Of a stretch of 64,000 bases of DNA, positions 41,335 through 51,226 are shown in pieces. The translations under genes and the position numbers were made by a program. The stretch comes from Curtobacterium sp. MCPF17_052. GTDB lineage: Bacteria > Actinomycetota > Actinomycetes > Actinomycetales > Microbacteriaceae. The DNA lies in NCBI RefSeq assembly GCF_003234085.1, contig NZ_QKSD01000004.1, forward strand, positions 124,001-188,000, in the 5' to 3' direction. How positions within the stretch are numbered: position 1 is the stretch's first letter; the number at the start of each line of letters is the position of its first letter. The notes under the pieces were generated by a model. It was not told where the DNA came from, did no database searches, and saw nothing but the letters and a program-made list of their open reading frames with translations.

Positions 41335-43414
41335 GTCCGGCCGACTCCATCTGACGCAGCGCCTTCTTGAGGTCCTGGACCTCGTCGCGGAGTCGTGCTG
41401 CGAGCTCGAACTTCAGCTCAGCGGCCGCCTGCAGCATCTGGTCGTTGAGGTCGGCGATCGTGGCCTCGAGTTGCGTCGCACCCTCGCCGGCGATGCCCTC
41501 GCGGCGGAGCGACGGGGTCGGGGCACGACGACCGTCACGGACGCCACCACCGCGGCGCTCCAGGAGTTCGCGGGTGTCGTCGCTCTCGCGGTTGAGGACC
41601 TCGGTGATGTCCGCGATCTTCTTGCGCAGCGGCTGCGGGTCGATGCCGTGCTCGAGGTTGTACGCCACCTGCTTCTCGCGGCGGCGGTCGGTCTCCTCGA
41701 TGGCCTGCTTCATCGAGTCGGTCATCTTGTCGGCGTACATGAGCACCTGGCCCGACACGTTGCGCGCTGCACGACCGATGGTCTGGATGAGCGACGTCGA
41801 CGAGCGCAGGAAGCCCTCCTTGTCAGCGTCGAGGATCGCGACGAGCGAGACCTCGGGCAGGTCGAGGCCTTCGCGGAGCAGGTTGATGCCGATGAGCACG
41901 TCGTAGACGCCCTGGCGCAGCTCGGTGAGGAGCTCCACGCGCTTCAGGGTGTCGACGTCCGAGTGCAGGTAACGCACCCGGACCCCGGCGTTGCCGAGGA
42001 AGTCGGTGAGCTCTTCGGCCATGCGCTTCGTCAGCGTGGTGACGAGCACGCGCTCGTTCTTCTCGGAGCGCTGCTTGATCTCCTCGAGCAGGTCGTCGAT
42101 CTGGCCGTCGCTCGGCTTGATGATGATCTCGGGGTCGATGAGGCCCGTCGGGCGGATGATCTGCTCGACGACGCTGTCCGTGATGCCGAGCTCGTACTTG
42201 CCGGGCGTCGCCGACAGGAAGACCTTCTGCCCGACGCGGTCGAGGAACTCCTCCCACTTCAGCGGGCGGTTGTCCATCGCGCTCGGCAGCCGGAAGCCGT
42301 GCTCCACCAGGGTGCGCTTCCGGGAGGCGTCGCCCTCGTACATCGCACCGATCTGCGGCACGGTGACGTGCGACTCGTCGATGACGAGGAGGAAGTCGTC
42401 CGGGAAGTAGTCGATCAGGCAGTGCGGTGCTTCGCCCGGCCCACGGCCTTCCATGTGTCGCGAGTAGTTCTCGATACCCGAGCAGAACCCGATCTGCTCC
42501 ATCATCTCGATGTCGAACGTGGTGCGCATCCGCAGCCGCTGGGCTTCGAGCAGCTTGCCCTGACCTTCGAGCTCGGCGAGCCGTTCGGCCAGTTCTTCCT
42601 TGATCGAGCTGATCGCGCGGTGCATCACGTCGGTGTCCGCCACGTAGTGGGACGCCGGGAAGATCGAGACCGCGGGCAGGTCGTCGATCACGTTGCCCGT
42701 CAACGGGTGCAGCGAGGAGAGCGCTTCGATCTCGTCGCCGAACATCTCGATGCGGATCGCGTGCTCTTCGTACATCGGGATGATCTCGAGGGTGTCGCCG
42801 CGGACCCGGAAGGTGCCGCGCGCGAAGTCGACGTCGTTGCGCTGGTACTGCATGCTGACGAACTTGCGCACGAGCTGGTCACGGGAGATGTTCTGCCCGA
42901 TGTGGAGCGCGACCGAGGCGTTCATGTACTGCTCCGGCGTGCCGAGGCCGTAGATGCAGGACACGGTCGACACCACGACGGTGTCGCGCCGGCTGAGCAG
43001 CGAGTTCGTCGTCGAGTGGCGCAGTCGCTCCACCTCGGCGTTGACGGACGAGTCCTTCTCGATGAAGGTGTCCGTCTGCGGGACGTAGGCCTCTGGCTGG
43101 TAGTAGTCGTAGTACGAGACGAAGTACTCGATCGCGTTGTTCGGCATCAGCCCGCGGAACTCGTTCGCGAGCTGCGCCGCCAACGTCTTGTTGTGCGCCA
43201 GCACCAGCGTCGGCCGCTGCACCTGCTCGATGAGCCAGGCCGTCGTCGCCGACTTGCCGGTACCGGTCGCGCCGAGCAGCACCACGTCGGTCTCACCCGC
43301 GTTGATGCGCCCGGCGAGTTCGGCGATCGCCGCGGGCTGGTCACCGCTCGGCGAGTACTCGCTGATGACCTCGAAGGGTCGGATGGCACGCGTGGGCTCG
43401 ATGGCAACTCCCAT
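41324..43414 (-). CDS. uvrB: Excinuclease ABC subunit B
   Basis: A 696-residue helicase-like protein that verifies damage and loads UvrC. Walker [11 protein letters not shown] is near residue 39, the beta-hairpin [13 protein letters not shown] near 93, the DEAD-type LLVIDESH near 340, and helicase motifs ILREGL and TIGRAARN further on. The C-terminal UVR domain ([20 protein letters not shown]) ends the protein. ATG 43414 ([14 protein letters not shown]) is chosen; an in-frame ATG at 43444 would add ten residues and cannot be excluded, since neither has a strong ribosome site. The longer frame to 43582 is not homologous. Confidence 0.95.
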   Translation of the reverse strand: MGVAIEPTRAIRPFEVISEYSPSGDQPAAIAELAGRINAGETDVVLLGATGTGKSATTAWLIEQVQRPTLVLAHNKTLAAQLANEFRGLMPNNAIEYFVSYYDYYQPEAYVPQTDTFIEKDSSVNAEVERLRHSTTNSLLSRRDTVVVSTVSCIYGLGTPEQYMNASVALHIGQNISRDQLVRKFVSMQYQRNDVDFARGTFRVRGDTLEIIPMYEEHAIRIEMFGDEIEALSSLHPLTGNVIDDLPAVSIFPASHYVADTDVMHRAISSIKEELAERLAELEGQGKLLEAQRLRMRTTFDIEMMEQIGFCSGIENYSRHMEGRGPGEAPHCLIDYFPDDFLLVIDESHVTVPQIGAMYEGDASRKRTLVEHGFRLPSAMDNRPLKWEEFLDRVGQKVFLSATPGKYELGITDSVVEQIIRPTGLIDPEIIIKPSDGQIDDLLEEIKQRSEKNERVLVTTLTKRMAEELTDFLGNAGVRVRYLHSDVDTLKRVELLTELRQGVYDVLIGINLLREGLDLPEVSLVAILDADKEGFLRSSTSLIQTIGRAARNVSGQVLMYADKMTDSMKQAIEETDRRREKQVAYNLEHGIDPQPLRKKIADITEVLNRESDDTRELLERRGGGVRDGRRAPTPSLRREGIAGEGATQLEATIADLNDQMLQAAAELKFELAARLRDEVQDLKKALRQMESAGHVV

Positions 43415-43557
43415 GGGCTCAACAGTAGGCGCGGCCGCTGACATCGACGTGCTCTGCTCGCCCTGGGCGTACTGTCTCCCGATAGCGCACTCAGAGGTCC
43501 CTGATCGAATCCGGTCGTAGCCTCCGAAGCGTTCAGCAACCCGACCGAAGAGGCCCC

Positions 43558-44889
43558 ATGACCACGGCCCCCGCTGCAGCACCGGCGAAGGGCACCCCGT
43601 TCCGCGGACGCATCCGCGGGCGGGTGCTGCTGCTCCTCTGCTGCATGTACGCCATCTCGTACATCGACCGTACGAACATCTCCACCGCCCTCCCCCACAT
43701 CACCGACGAGTTCGGGCTGACCGAGACGGCCGCCGGCTTCATCGTGTCCGCCTTCTCGTTGCCGTACGCCCTGCTCCAGGTGTTCGGCGGCACGATCAGC
43801 GAGAAGTTCGGGCCGAGACGGGCCCTCTTCGTGATCACCGTGGTCTGGGGAGTCGCGACGCTCTGGACCGGGCTGTCGATGGGGTTCTGGACGCTGTTCG
43901 CGGCACGCCTGCTCCTCGGCCTCAGCGAAGCAGCCGCGTTCCCGTCCGCCACCCAGGCGATGAGCCGGTGGATCCCGCGGGACCGGAACGGCTTCGCCCA
44001 GGGCGTGGTGCACTCCGCCGCCCGGCTCGGCAACGCCCTCGCGCCGTTGCTCGTCGCCTACTTCATCGCGATCAGCGGCTGGCGCCTGGCGTTCTTCGCC
44101 ACCGCCGTGCTGTCCGTGGCCTGGGGCATCGCCTGGTTCTTCCTCTTCCGGGACCGTCCGGAGGACGCCCACGGGATCACGAAGGCCGAACTCGCCGAGC
44201 TGCCACCCGTCGAGACCCGGGCCACGCGTCCGCCGGTCCCCTGGCGCGCCCTGGCGAAGCAGATCCTGCCGGTGTCCTTCGTCGACTTCGGGTACGGGTG
44301 GACACTCTGGGTGTTCCTCACCTGGATCCCGACGTTCCTCAGTGACCAGTACGACCTCGAGATCAGTGCCTTCGCCTGGTTCACGACCGCGGTCCTCCTG
44401 GCCGGTGTGGTCGGTGACACGGTCGGCGGGATGCTCAGCGACCGGATCATCCACCGAGGCGGCGATTCTCGTCAGGCCCGTCGTCTGGTGCTGGTGATCG
44501 GCCTCTGTGGATCCCTGGTCTGCCTGCTGCCGCTCGTCGTGGTCGGGCAGAGCCTGACGGTGGCGACGGTGTCGCTCGCGCTGTCGTTCTTTTTCCTCGA
44601 GCTCTGCAACGCGAACCTGTGGGCCATCCCGATGGACGTGGCGCCGCAGTGGTCCGGCACCGCCTCCGGGTTCATGAACACCGGATTCGGTGTGGCCGGC
44701 GTCGTCTCGCCCATCGTGTTCGGGTTCCTCATCGACACCTCCGGCTGGCAGCTGCCGTTCGGGATCTCGTGCGCGCTCCTCGCCGGTGCGGCGGTCGTGG
44801 CGTGGGTGATGAAGCCGCAGCGGCTCACCGTGACCGACGGCGTGCTCGAGGTGGGCGTCCCCGCCGTCGAGCGCGACGCGACGCACTAG
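43558..44889 (+). CDS. MFS transporter, anion:cation symporter-like
   Basis: A 443-residue, 12-helix major facilitator permease. The N-terminal [19 protein letters not shown] is the hallmark of the ACS group, which includes hexuronate, glucarate and phthalate carriers. The loop-2 motif is [13 protein letters not shown], and the second half begins after the central loop near residue 225. It is divergent from uvrB across a 143-bp gap. No catabolic or regulatory gene is adjacent, so the substrate is unknown. It forms one edge of an accessory block between uvrB and coaE. Confidence 0.87.
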   Translation: MTTAPAAAPAKGTPFRGRIRGRVLLLLCCMYAISYIDRTNISTALPHITDEFGLTETAAGFIVSAFSLPYALLQVFGGTISEKFGPRRALFVITVVWGVATLWTGLSMGFWTLFAARLLLGLSEAAAFPSATQAMSRWIPRDRNGFAQGVVHSAARLGNALAPLLVAYFIAISGWRLAFFATAVLSVAWGIAWFFLFRDRPEDAHGITKAELAELPPVETRATRPPVPWRALAKQILPVSFVDFGYGWTLWVFLTWIPTFLSDQYDLEISAFAWFTTAVLLAGVVGDTVGGMLSDRIIHRGGDSRQARRLVLVIGLCGSLVCLLPLVVVGQSLTVATVSLALSFFFLELCNANLWAIPMDVAPQWSGTASGFMNTGFGVAGVVSPIVFGFLIDTSGWQLPFGISCALLAGAAVVAWVMKPQRLTVTDGVLEVGVPAVERDATH

Positions 44890-44926
44890 CGGCCGAGCGG
44901 CGGACCCGCCGGCACCGCCGTCGGTC

Positions 44927-44993
44927 GGTCAGCCTCCCGTCGGACCTGTGGCGGGCCTCCAGGCCGGGAGGCCCGCGACCGTCCGTCCTGACC
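44927..44993. terminator. Bidirectional hairpin (GGGAGGCCCG family) after the MFS gene
   Basis: Inner stem GCGGGCCTCC / GGAGGCCCGC with a 6-nt loop, and outer pairing GGTCAG / CTGACC. It lies between the convergent MFS and acyltransferase genes. Confidence 0.65.
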
Positions 44994-45002
44994 GGACCGC
45001 CG

Positions 45003-46163
45003 TCAGCCCCTCACCCGTGCCCGGCGCGCCCGCGACGGCCGTCCGGTCAGCGGCACGCTGAGCGGCGTCCACCGGAACGCCTCGGTCACCGCGACCGACA
45101 GCACCAGCACGAGCACGTACGTGACGAGCGTCAGCCACGGCTTCGGCACCGCGCGCTCGAGCCAGCTGTCGCCGTACAGCAGGATCCAGATCATGAACGG
45201 GTGGCTGAGGAAGATCCCGAAGGACCGGTCCGATCCGTAGTCGACGACCCGCGCCAGCGCCGAGCCGGCCCGACGGCGGTCCGCCCAGGCCGCGCCGATC
45301 GCCAGGAAGCCGACGAAGACCGCCGTGCTCCAGAGGACCTGGACGGGCTGCAGCGGGGTGCCGGCGGCGTACAGGGACTGGCCGAGCCCGACCTGCAGCC
45401 ACCACACGCCGAGGGTGAACGCCCCGGTGCCCGCGAAGGCCCAGAGGACGGCGCGCCGGTGCTCCCGGATGAACCGGAGGAACGGGTCCGCGTGGTCGGC
45501 CGCCACCGCTCCCGAGACGATGAAGAACACGTACGAGAAGAAGAACTGCTTCTGGTAGCCGTGCAACCAGTCGATGGAGTGCGGCCAGTACTTGTACGCG
45601 GCGAAGACGGCGAGCTGCAGCAGGAAGGCGACGACGAGCACGACGACGTGGTGGCGCCGGGTGACCCGGACGAGCCAGATGATCACCGGCAGCAGCAGGT
45701 AGACCTGCATCGTCACGAGCAGGAAGTACAGGTGGTACCAGGACGTCCCGGTGACGATCCCCTCGGCGTACGTCGTGACCAGGGCCGGAACGTCACCCCG
45801 CGTCGTGGAGCTGAGGAGCCACGCCGCGGTGACGTACACGGACGACCAAGCGAGGTACGGGACGCCGACGAGCAGGAACCGGCGCGGCCAGAACTGCGCG
45901 AGCGGGCGCGGACGGAGCGACCAGCTGTAGACCAGCACGAACGCGGTGAGCGAGAAGAACACCAGGCGGGTGAAGTGCAGCAGGCCGAGCAGGGCGTTCA
46001 GGGGGACGTCATCGGACGCGATGGTGTGGCTCGTGGTGTGCACGCCGATGACGCACGCGAAGGTGAGGATGCGGAGGACGTCGACCTCGTACAGGTGCCG
46101 CGGCTTGCCGGAGGCAGTCCGGGTCGGGGTCTGCACGCCCGGCGTGGTGGTGGCGGCGCTCAC
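45003..46163 (-). CDS. Membrane acyltransferase (acyltransferase-3 / OafA-like)
   Basis: A 386-residue integral membrane protein with about ten helices, of the acyltransferase-3 family that transfers acyl groups to sugars, peptides or lipids outside the cytoplasm. The N-terminal YEVDVLRILTFACVIGVH supplies the family's Arg and His, with further helices to residue ~365 (SFGIFLSHPFMIWIL is a typical late motif). GTG 46163 overlaps the ligase stop (GTGA), so it is coupled to the AMP-forming enzyme that could provide activated acyl groups. The acceptor is unknown. Confidence 0.83.
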   Translation of the reverse strand: MSAATTTPGVQTPTRTASGKPRHLYEVDVLRILTFACVIGVHTTSHTIASDDVPLNALLGLLHFTRLVFFSLTAFVLVYSWSLRPRPLAQFWPRRFLLVGVPYLAWSSVYVTAAWLLSSTTRGDVPALVTTYAEGIVTGTSWYHLYFLLVTMQVYLLLPVIIWLVRVTRRHHVVVLVVAFLLQLAVFAAYKYWPHSIDWLHGYQKQFFFSYVFFIVSGAVAADHADPFLRFIREHRRAVLWAFAGTGAFTLGVWWLQVGLGQSLYAAGTPLQPVQVLWSTAVFVGFLAIGAAWADRRRAGSALARVVDYGSDRSFGIFLSHPFMIWILLYGDSWLERAVPKPWLTLVTYVLVLVLSVAVTEAFRWTPLSVPLTGRPSRARRARVRG

Positions 46164-47737
46164 CGCGACTCGGTCATCGCTCGGACGCGGGCGCGCTGCA
46201 CCTTGCCCGTGGGGGCCCGCGGCAGGTCGGCGACGACGGAGATCTCGGCCGGACGGCGGAACCGGGTCAGGGCGGACTCGGCGAGGGCCCGCAGGTCCTC
46301 GACGAGCCCGTCGGTGTCGGTGTCGGGCTGGGGGATGACGTACGCCACCGGCACCGCCCCGAGGACCTCGTCCGGCCGGCCGACGACGACGGCCTCGAGC
46401 ACGCGCGGGTCCCGGAGCAGGACGTCCTCGACCTCGGACGGGTAGACCTTCTCACCGCCACGGTTGATGACGTCGTCGGACCGGCCGGCCAGCGAGACCC
46501 AGCCGTCGACGGCGACGGAGCCGAGGTCGCCCGTCGCGAGCCAACCGTCGGCGTCGAACCGGTCGGCCGCCCGACCGCCGAGGTAGGAGCGCACGATGCC
46601 CGGACCTCGCACCCACAGGGCACCGACCTCACCCGCGGGCAGGAGCGCGCCGTCCTCGCCGCGGACCTGGACCTCGGACCCGACGGGCAGCCCCACGGTG
46701 CCCGGCCGGGGCGGCGCGTCGAGCGGCGTGGCGGTGATCTGGCTGGCGCCCTCCGTCATCCCCCAGCTCACCACGAGCGGCAGGTCACCGAGCGCGGCCC
46801 GCACCGGGTCGGGCAGCGGCGCGGAGGCGCTGCGCACGAACCGCAGGCTCGCCGGCGGCCGCAGGGGGCCCGTCTTGGCGAGGACCGCCAGGACCGCGGG
46901 CACGGCGTTCAGCCACGTCACGCGGCGGGCCTCGAGCAGTTCCCAGAACCCGGTCCGTCGGAACCGGCGGTCGAGCACCAGGGTCGCCCCGGCGACCAGT
47001 GTCGCGAGGAGACCGACCACCTCGGCGTTGACGTGGAACAGCGGCAGCGAGTTGAACCCGCGGTCCCGCTCGGTCAGGCCGTTGTGCCGGGCGATCGCGT
47101 GCGCCACGAACCGGAGTTGCGACTCCGGCAGCTCGACACCCTTCGGCGTCCCGGTCGAGCCGGAGGTGAACAGCACGACCGAGCCCTCGCCGGCGCCGTC
47201 CGTGGGTGCGTCCGGCACGTCGCCGTCGCGGACCCCGACCGGGAGGCCCGTTGCTGCGTCCACCCGGGCCGACGGGGCTCCGGGGACACTCGCCGCTCCG
47301 GCCTCCGCATCGGGGTCTCGGTCCGACACGACCATCGCGGCGCCGCCCAGGAGCGCCGCCAGCCGAGCGGGTTCGGAGACCGGCTGCCCGGTGTCGACGG
47401 GGACCGACCGACGGCCGGAGGCCACGGCCGCGAGGTGCACGGCGGCGAAGGCGATCGGGTCCCCCACGTCGACGAGGACGCCGCCGGAGGCCGGGACGCC
47501 GATGGCGTCGAACGTCCGCGACCAGGCCGTCACGGCGGCGTCGAGACCGCCGTACGTCAGCGTCCGGTCGGAGCGGGCGTCCTCGAGGTAGACGTGGTCC
47601 GGGGCGCGCTCGGCGCGCTGCCGGATGAGCGCGGCCAGGGTCGTCGCGTCGCTGTGTCCGTCGCTGGGTCCGTCGCCTGGCTCGTCGATGGTGACCGCCG
47701 TGCGGTCGGGGGTGGGGCGTTCGCCGTCGTGCTGCAC
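46160..47737 (-). CDS. AMP-forming acyl-CoA ligase-like enzyme
   Basis: A 525-residue member of the adenylate-forming superfamily, which activates a carboxylic acid with ATP and usually links it to CoA. Core motifs: FTSGSTGTPKG (about 189-199), WGMTEGAS (about 330), WLATGDLG, GRSDDVINRGGEKVYPSE (about 420) and PTGKVQR with the catalytic Lys (about 510). Residues 110-180 are Asp/Pro/Ala-rich and less conserved. GTG 47737 is preceded by GATGAGG. It lies 22 bp after the hydrolase gene and overlaps the membrane acyltransferase gene. No carrier protein is adjacent. The acid used cannot be read from sequence. Confidence 0.86.
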   Translation of the reverse strand: MQHDGERPTPDRTAVTIDEPGDGPSDGHSDATTLAALIRQRAERAPDHVYLEDARSDRTLTYGGLDAAVTAWSRTFDAIGVPASGGVLVDVGDPIAFAAVHLAAVASGRRSVPVDTGQPVSEPARLAALLGGAAMVVSDRDPDAEAGAASVPGAPSARVDAATGLPVGVRDGDVPDAPTDGAGEGSVVLFTSGSTGTPKGVELPESQLRFVAHAIARHNGLTERDRGFNSLPLFHVNAEVVGLLATLVAGATLVLDRRFRRTGFWELLEARRVTWLNAVPAVLAVLAKTGPLRPPASLRFVRSASAPLPDPVRAALGDLPLVVSWGMTEGASQITATPLDAPPRPGTVGLPVGSEVQVRGEDGALLPAGEVGALWVRGPGIVRSYLGGRAADRFDADGWLATGDLGSVAVDGWVSLAGRSDDVINRGGEKVYPSEVEDVLLRDPRVLEAVVVGRPDEVLGAVPVAYVIPQPDTDTDGLVEDLRALAESALTRFRRPAEISVVADLPRAPTGKVQRARVRAMTESR

Positions 47738-47759
47738 CGCCTCATCGTATTTCCGCTGG

Positions 47760-48836
47760 CTATGACCGTCCGGAGGGAACGGCAGGAGTCGGGAACCGGT
47801 GCAGCATCCACTGCCAGATCCGGAGCATCCGCGGGTCGCCGTGCTCGTCGAGCGGGGTCGAGTCCTTGATGATCCGCGAGTGCGCCCAACGCGGGTCGCC
47901 CACCGGCAGGTCGGTGAGGATCGCGTGCGGGTCGGCGGCGGGCGGCGGCGGCGCGGTGTCGGTCCGCCACGGGCCGTCCGTACCGTCCGGCCCCTCGGTC
48001 GCACGAGCGCCGTCGAGTCCCATCGCCGACCACGACCCGGTGATCCGCGGGCCGAACTCGTCGCGGACGTCGTCGAGCGCGTACATCCGGCTCGCCGGCG
48101 TCTGGCCGGGGTGGTCCATCCACGCCGCGTGCACCGGGCCGACGGACTCCACCGGCGACGAGAACATCAGTGCACCGAGCACCGGCCGGATGTGGGCGAT
48201 GTACGCGGCCTCGCCCCCGCCCTGCGAATGCCCGGCGACGACGATGTCCTGCCACCGGATGTCCTCGTCGGCCTGGACGAACCGCCCCCATCCCCCGGCG
48301 GGGTCGACGTCGTCGAGGTGCGCGACGGCATCCCGGAACCGCGACACGATCGAGCCCGCCGGGCTGACGTCGCTGAACGTCGAACCGCGGGTGCCGTCGA
48401 ACCGGTTCCGCTGCACCTGCCCGTAGCACCGCGCGTCGGCCTCGCACGTGCCGGACAGGGTCCTGCCGAGGTTCCAGTAGTCGAGCCCGAGCACGTGGTA
48501 CCCGTCGTCCAGCGCCGTCGTGAGGAACCGCTGGTAGTCGGCCGGCTTCGCGCGGGTGGCCGGCAGGAAGAGCAGCAGCGGACCGTTCGGTGAGGTCCGG
48601 GCCGCGAAGTCGTCGCGGTTCGGGGCCAGGCGCTCCCCGTCGATCGCACCGAGCCGGAAGCGGTGGAAGTCGCCGTGCGGTGCCTCGCCCGGCTCCAGCG
48701 TGCGGTGCGGCTGCCCGGGACGACCGCCCTCCGCCACACGCTGACCACCGAGGACGTTCGCCCCGACCAGCGCGGCGAGCCCCATGGCGACGAGGACGAG
48801 GACCGCCACGACGAGCAGCCGGTGGTGCGTCCTCAT
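47760..48836 (-). CDS. Exported alpha/beta hydrolase
   Basis: A 358-residue hydrolase with an N-terminal membrane or signal segment (LLVVAVLVLVAMGLAALVGA, about residues 7-26), so it should act outside the membrane. The nucleophile elbow GHSQGGG is near residue 202, with candidate Asp and His later. The fold has the early strand LLLFLPATRAKP. Relatives are annotated as lipase/esterase or BPSS1187-type proteins. ATG 48836 overlaps the coaE stop (ATGA). It is followed by the ligase and the acyltransferase, which suggests a small pathway adding and removing an acyl group at the cell surface; that is inference. Confidence 0.8.
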   Translation of the reverse strand: MRTHHRLLVVAVLVLVAMGLAALVGANVLGGQRVAEGGRPGQPHRTLEPGEAPHGDFHRFRLGAIDGERLAPNRDDFAARTSPNGPLLLFLPATRAKPADYQRFLTTALDDGYHVLGLDYWNLGRTLSGTCEADARCYGQVQRNRFDGTRGSTFSDVSPAGSIVSRFRDAVAHLDDVDPAGGWGRFVQADEDIRWQDIVVAGHSQGGGEAAYIAHIRPVLGALMFSSPVESVGPVHAAWMDHPGQTPASRMYALDDVRDEFGPRITGSWSAMGLDGARATEGPDGTDGPWRTDTAPPPPAADPHAILTDLPVGDPRWAHSRIIKDSTPLDEHGDPRMLRIWQWMLHRFPTPAVPSGRS

Positions 48837-49435
48837 CGGACGAGTCGCGCCCATACCTCGTCGGCCGAGCGGATCGTCTGCTCGAGCGTGCCGGTGGCGT
48901 CGACCACGTGGTCGGCCAGAGCGAGTCGGTCCGCGTCGGAGGCCTGTGCCGCCACTCGGCGTTCCGCGTCGTCGCGGCCCATCCCCCGGTGCTCGACGAG
49001 GCGCCCGATCCGCACCGCAGCAGGGGCGTCCACGACCACGACGGCGTCGAACCGCAGCGGCCGCGTCCCCTGCGCCTCGGCGAGGAGCGGCACGTCGTAG
49101 ACGACGACGGCGTCCGGGTCGGCTGCCTCGGCAGCGTCGAATCGCTGCTGCGCCAGCCGCCAGACCTCCGGGTGGGTGATGGCCTCCAGGGCCTTGCGGG
49201 CCTCCGGGTCGGCGAACACGACGGCACCGAGCGCGGGACGGTCGAGGCTGCCGTCGGGCGCGATCACCGCGTCGCCGAACCGTTCCCGCACCGCCTGCAA
49301 CCCCGGACTGCCGGGTGCCACGGCGTCCCGTGCGAGCTGGTCGGCGTCGACCACGACCGCGCCGTGTCCGGCGAACCGCCGGGAGACCGTCGACTTGCCC
49401 GCGGCGATGCCGCCCGTGAGTCCGATGATGCGCAC
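48833..49435 (-). CDS. coaE: Dephospho-CoA kinase
   Basis: A 200-residue kinase for the last step of coenzyme A synthesis. Walker A GLTGGIAAGKST is at residues 5-16, with the substrate residues DADQLARDAV and the lid region HRGMGRDDAERR. Actinobacterial enzymes often carry a C-terminal UPF0157 domain, but this one does not. GTG 49435 starts it. It follows rpsA, the order also seen in mycobacteria, and its stop overlaps the hydrolase gene start. Confidence 0.94.
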   Translation of the reverse strand: MRIIGLTGGIAAGKSTVSRRFAGHGAVVVDADQLARDAVAPGSPGLQAVRERFGDAVIAPDGSLDRPALGAVVFADPEARKALEAITHPEVWRLAQQRFDAAEAADPDAVVVYDVPLLAEAQGTRPLRFDAVVVVDAPAAVRIGRLVEHRGMGRDDAERRVAAQASDADRLALADHVVDATGTLEQTIRSADEVWARLVR

Positions 49436-49510
49436 GGGGACAGCGTCGCACGGCCTGCTCCACGAATGCTCCCAGCCGACGCACGCCGAGCGCTCCGGCA
49501 CGACGCCGAA

Positions 49511-49556
49511 GAGCCCGGCCCCGGCCGTCCCCGGGGGGACGATCAGGACCGGGCTC
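49511..49556 (-). terminator. rpsA terminator
   Basis: Hairpin with stem GAGCCCGG / CCGGGCTC and further GC-rich inner pairing, about 44 bp beyond the rpsA stop. Confidence 0.5.
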
Positions 49557-49599
49557 CCGGTCGATGCGACGGATGATCAGCTCACCCGGTCACATCCGT

Positions 49600-51051
49600 T
49601 CAGCTGTTGCTGAGCTTCTCGCGCAGCGCGGCGAGGGACGCGTCGTCGGCGAGGGTGCCGGCTCCGGTCGTCTCGCTCGTGAACGTCGAAGCGGCGGCCG
49701 GGAGGTCGAAGCCACCCTGCGCCTCCTCGGTGAGGGACTTGGCGACCTGGGCCTTGTGGGCCTCCCAACGCGCCTGGGCGGCCGCGTACTGGCCCTCCCA
49801 CTCGGTGCGCTGGGTGTCGTAGCCCTCGAGCCACTCGTTGGTCTCCGGGTCGAAGCCCTCGGGGTACTTGTAGTCACCCTTGTCGTCGTACTCGGTCGGC
49901 ATGCCGTAGAGCGCCGGGTCGAACTCGGTGCTCTCCGGGTCGACGCCCTCGTTGGCCTGCTTGAGGCTGAGCGAGATGCGGCGACGGTCGAGGTCGATGT
50001 CGATGATCTTGACGAACACCTCGTCGCCCACGGACACGACCTGCTCGGCGAGCTCGACGTGCTTGTTCGAGAGCTCCGAGATGTGCACCAGGCCCTCGAT
50101 GCCGTCCGCGACGCGGACGAAGGCACCGAACGGCACGAGCTTCGTGACCTTGCCCGGCGCGATCTGACCGATCGCGTGGGTGCGGGCGAAGACCTGCCAC
50201 GGGTCTTCCTGCGTGGCCTTGAGCGAGAGCGACACGCGCTCGCGGTCCAGGTCCACCTCGAGGATCTCGACGGTGACTTCCTGACCGACCTCGACGACCT
50301 CGCTGGCGTGCTCGATGTGCTTCCAGCTGAGCTCGGAGACGTGGACGAGACCGTCGACGCCGCCGAGGTCGACGAACGCACCGAAGTTGACGATCGACGA
50401 GACGACGCCCTTGCGGACCTGGCCCTTGTGGAGGTTGTTCAGGAAGGTGGTGCGCGACTCGGACTGCGTCTGCTCGAGCAGGGCGCGGCGCGAGAGGACC
50501 ACGTTGTTGCGGTTCTTGTCGAGTTCGAGGATCTTCGCCTCGAGCTCCTGACCGAGGTACGGCGTCAGGTCGCGGACACGGCGGAGCTCGATGAGCGATG
50601 CCGGGAGGAAGCCGCGGAGGCCGATGTCGACGATCAGGCCGCCCTTGACAACCTCGATGACCGTGCCGGTCACGACGCCGTCGGACTCCTTGATCTTCTC
50701 GACGTCGCCCCATGCACGCTCGTACTGTGCACGCTTCTTCGACAGGATCAGGCGACCTTCCTTGTCCTCCTTCTGGAGGACCAGGGCCTCGACCTCGTCA
50801 CCGACGTTGACGACCTCGTTGGGGTCGACGTCGTGCTTGATCGAGAGCTCGCGCGAGGGGATGACACCCTCGGTCTTGTAACCGACGTCGAGGAGGACCT
50901 CGTCGCGGTCGATCTTCACGACGGTGCCGGAGATGAGGTCTCCGTCGTTGAAGAACTTCAGGGTCTTCTCGACCTCGGCCAGGAAGTCATCAGCCGAGCC
51001 GATGTCGTTGATGGCGACCTGCTTGGGAGCCTTGGTCGTGGTGGTTGTCAT
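49600..51051 (-). CDS. rpsA: 30S ribosomal protein S1
   Basis: A 483-residue RNA-binding ribosomal protein with four S1 domains, at about 37-108, 124-192, 208-277 and 293-363. The last two are the best kept (FGAFVDLGGVDGLVHVSELS and FGAFVRVADGIEGLVHISEL). The ~120-residue C-terminal tail is acidic and Tyr/Gln-rich, as in other actinobacterial S1 proteins. ATG 51051; the frame upstream is not coding. A good sigma-A-type promoter stands 133 bp upstream (51184-51212). Confidence 0.96.
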   Translation of the reverse strand: MTTTTTKAPKQVAINDIGSADDFLAEVEKTLKFFNDGDLISGTVVKIDRDEVLLDVGYKTEGVIPSRELSIKHDVDPNEVVNVGDEVEALVLQKEDKEGRLILSKKRAQYERAWGDVEKIKESDGVVTGTVIEVVKGGLIVDIGLRGFLPASLIELRRVRDLTPYLGQELEAKILELDKNRNNVVLSRRALLEQTQSESRTTFLNNLHKGQVRKGVVSSIVNFGAFVDLGGVDGLVHVSELSWKHIEHASEVVEVGQEVTVEILEVDLDRERVSLSLKATQEDPWQVFARTHAIGQIAPGKVTKLVPFGAFVRVADGIEGLVHISELSNKHVELAEQVVSVGDEVFVKIIDIDLDRRRISLSLKQANEGVDPESTEFDPALYGMPTEYDDKGDYKYPEGFDPETNEWLEGYDTQRTEWEGQYAAAQARWEAHKAQVAKSLTEEAQGGFDLPAAASTFTSETTGAGTLADDASLAALREKLSNS

Positions 51052-51183
51052 GTAGAGATTGCTCCGAACGGACATGAGTCGGGCCGTGGCGGCGAGGGAG
51101 CGACCCCCGGTCCGCGTGCCGGTCGAGCGACCGGTGCGAGCCACCATGGCGATGAGTGTTGTTGGCGCGGATTGCGCCGCACA

Positions 51184-51212
51184 AGTCTATCCAGCAGGCG
51201 GGACGCCCACAA
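51184..51212 (-). promoter_or_regulatory. rpsA promoter
   Basis: On the minus strand TTGTGG, a 17-bp spacer, then TAGACT: a close match to a primary sigma-factor promoter. Predicted transcription start is near 51177, giving a leader of about 126 nt. It overlaps the end of the DUF885 gene by none, lying just upstream of its stop region. Confidence 0.5.
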
Positions 51213-51226
51213 CCGGGCGTGTCCGC

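Noticed and set aside
43415-43557. SOS (LexA) box for uvrB
   Set aside because: I looked for the actinobacterial type TCGAAC-N4-GTTCGA in the uvrB/MFS gap and upstream of uvrA and saw nothing close enough.
47241-47250. GGGAGGCCCG in the ligase gene as another palindromic element
   Set aside because: Only the 10-base core is present without a matching arm; it encodes an ordinary Gly-Leu-Pro-Val stretch. A similar core at 56720 in the GNAT gene was also left out as a repeat.
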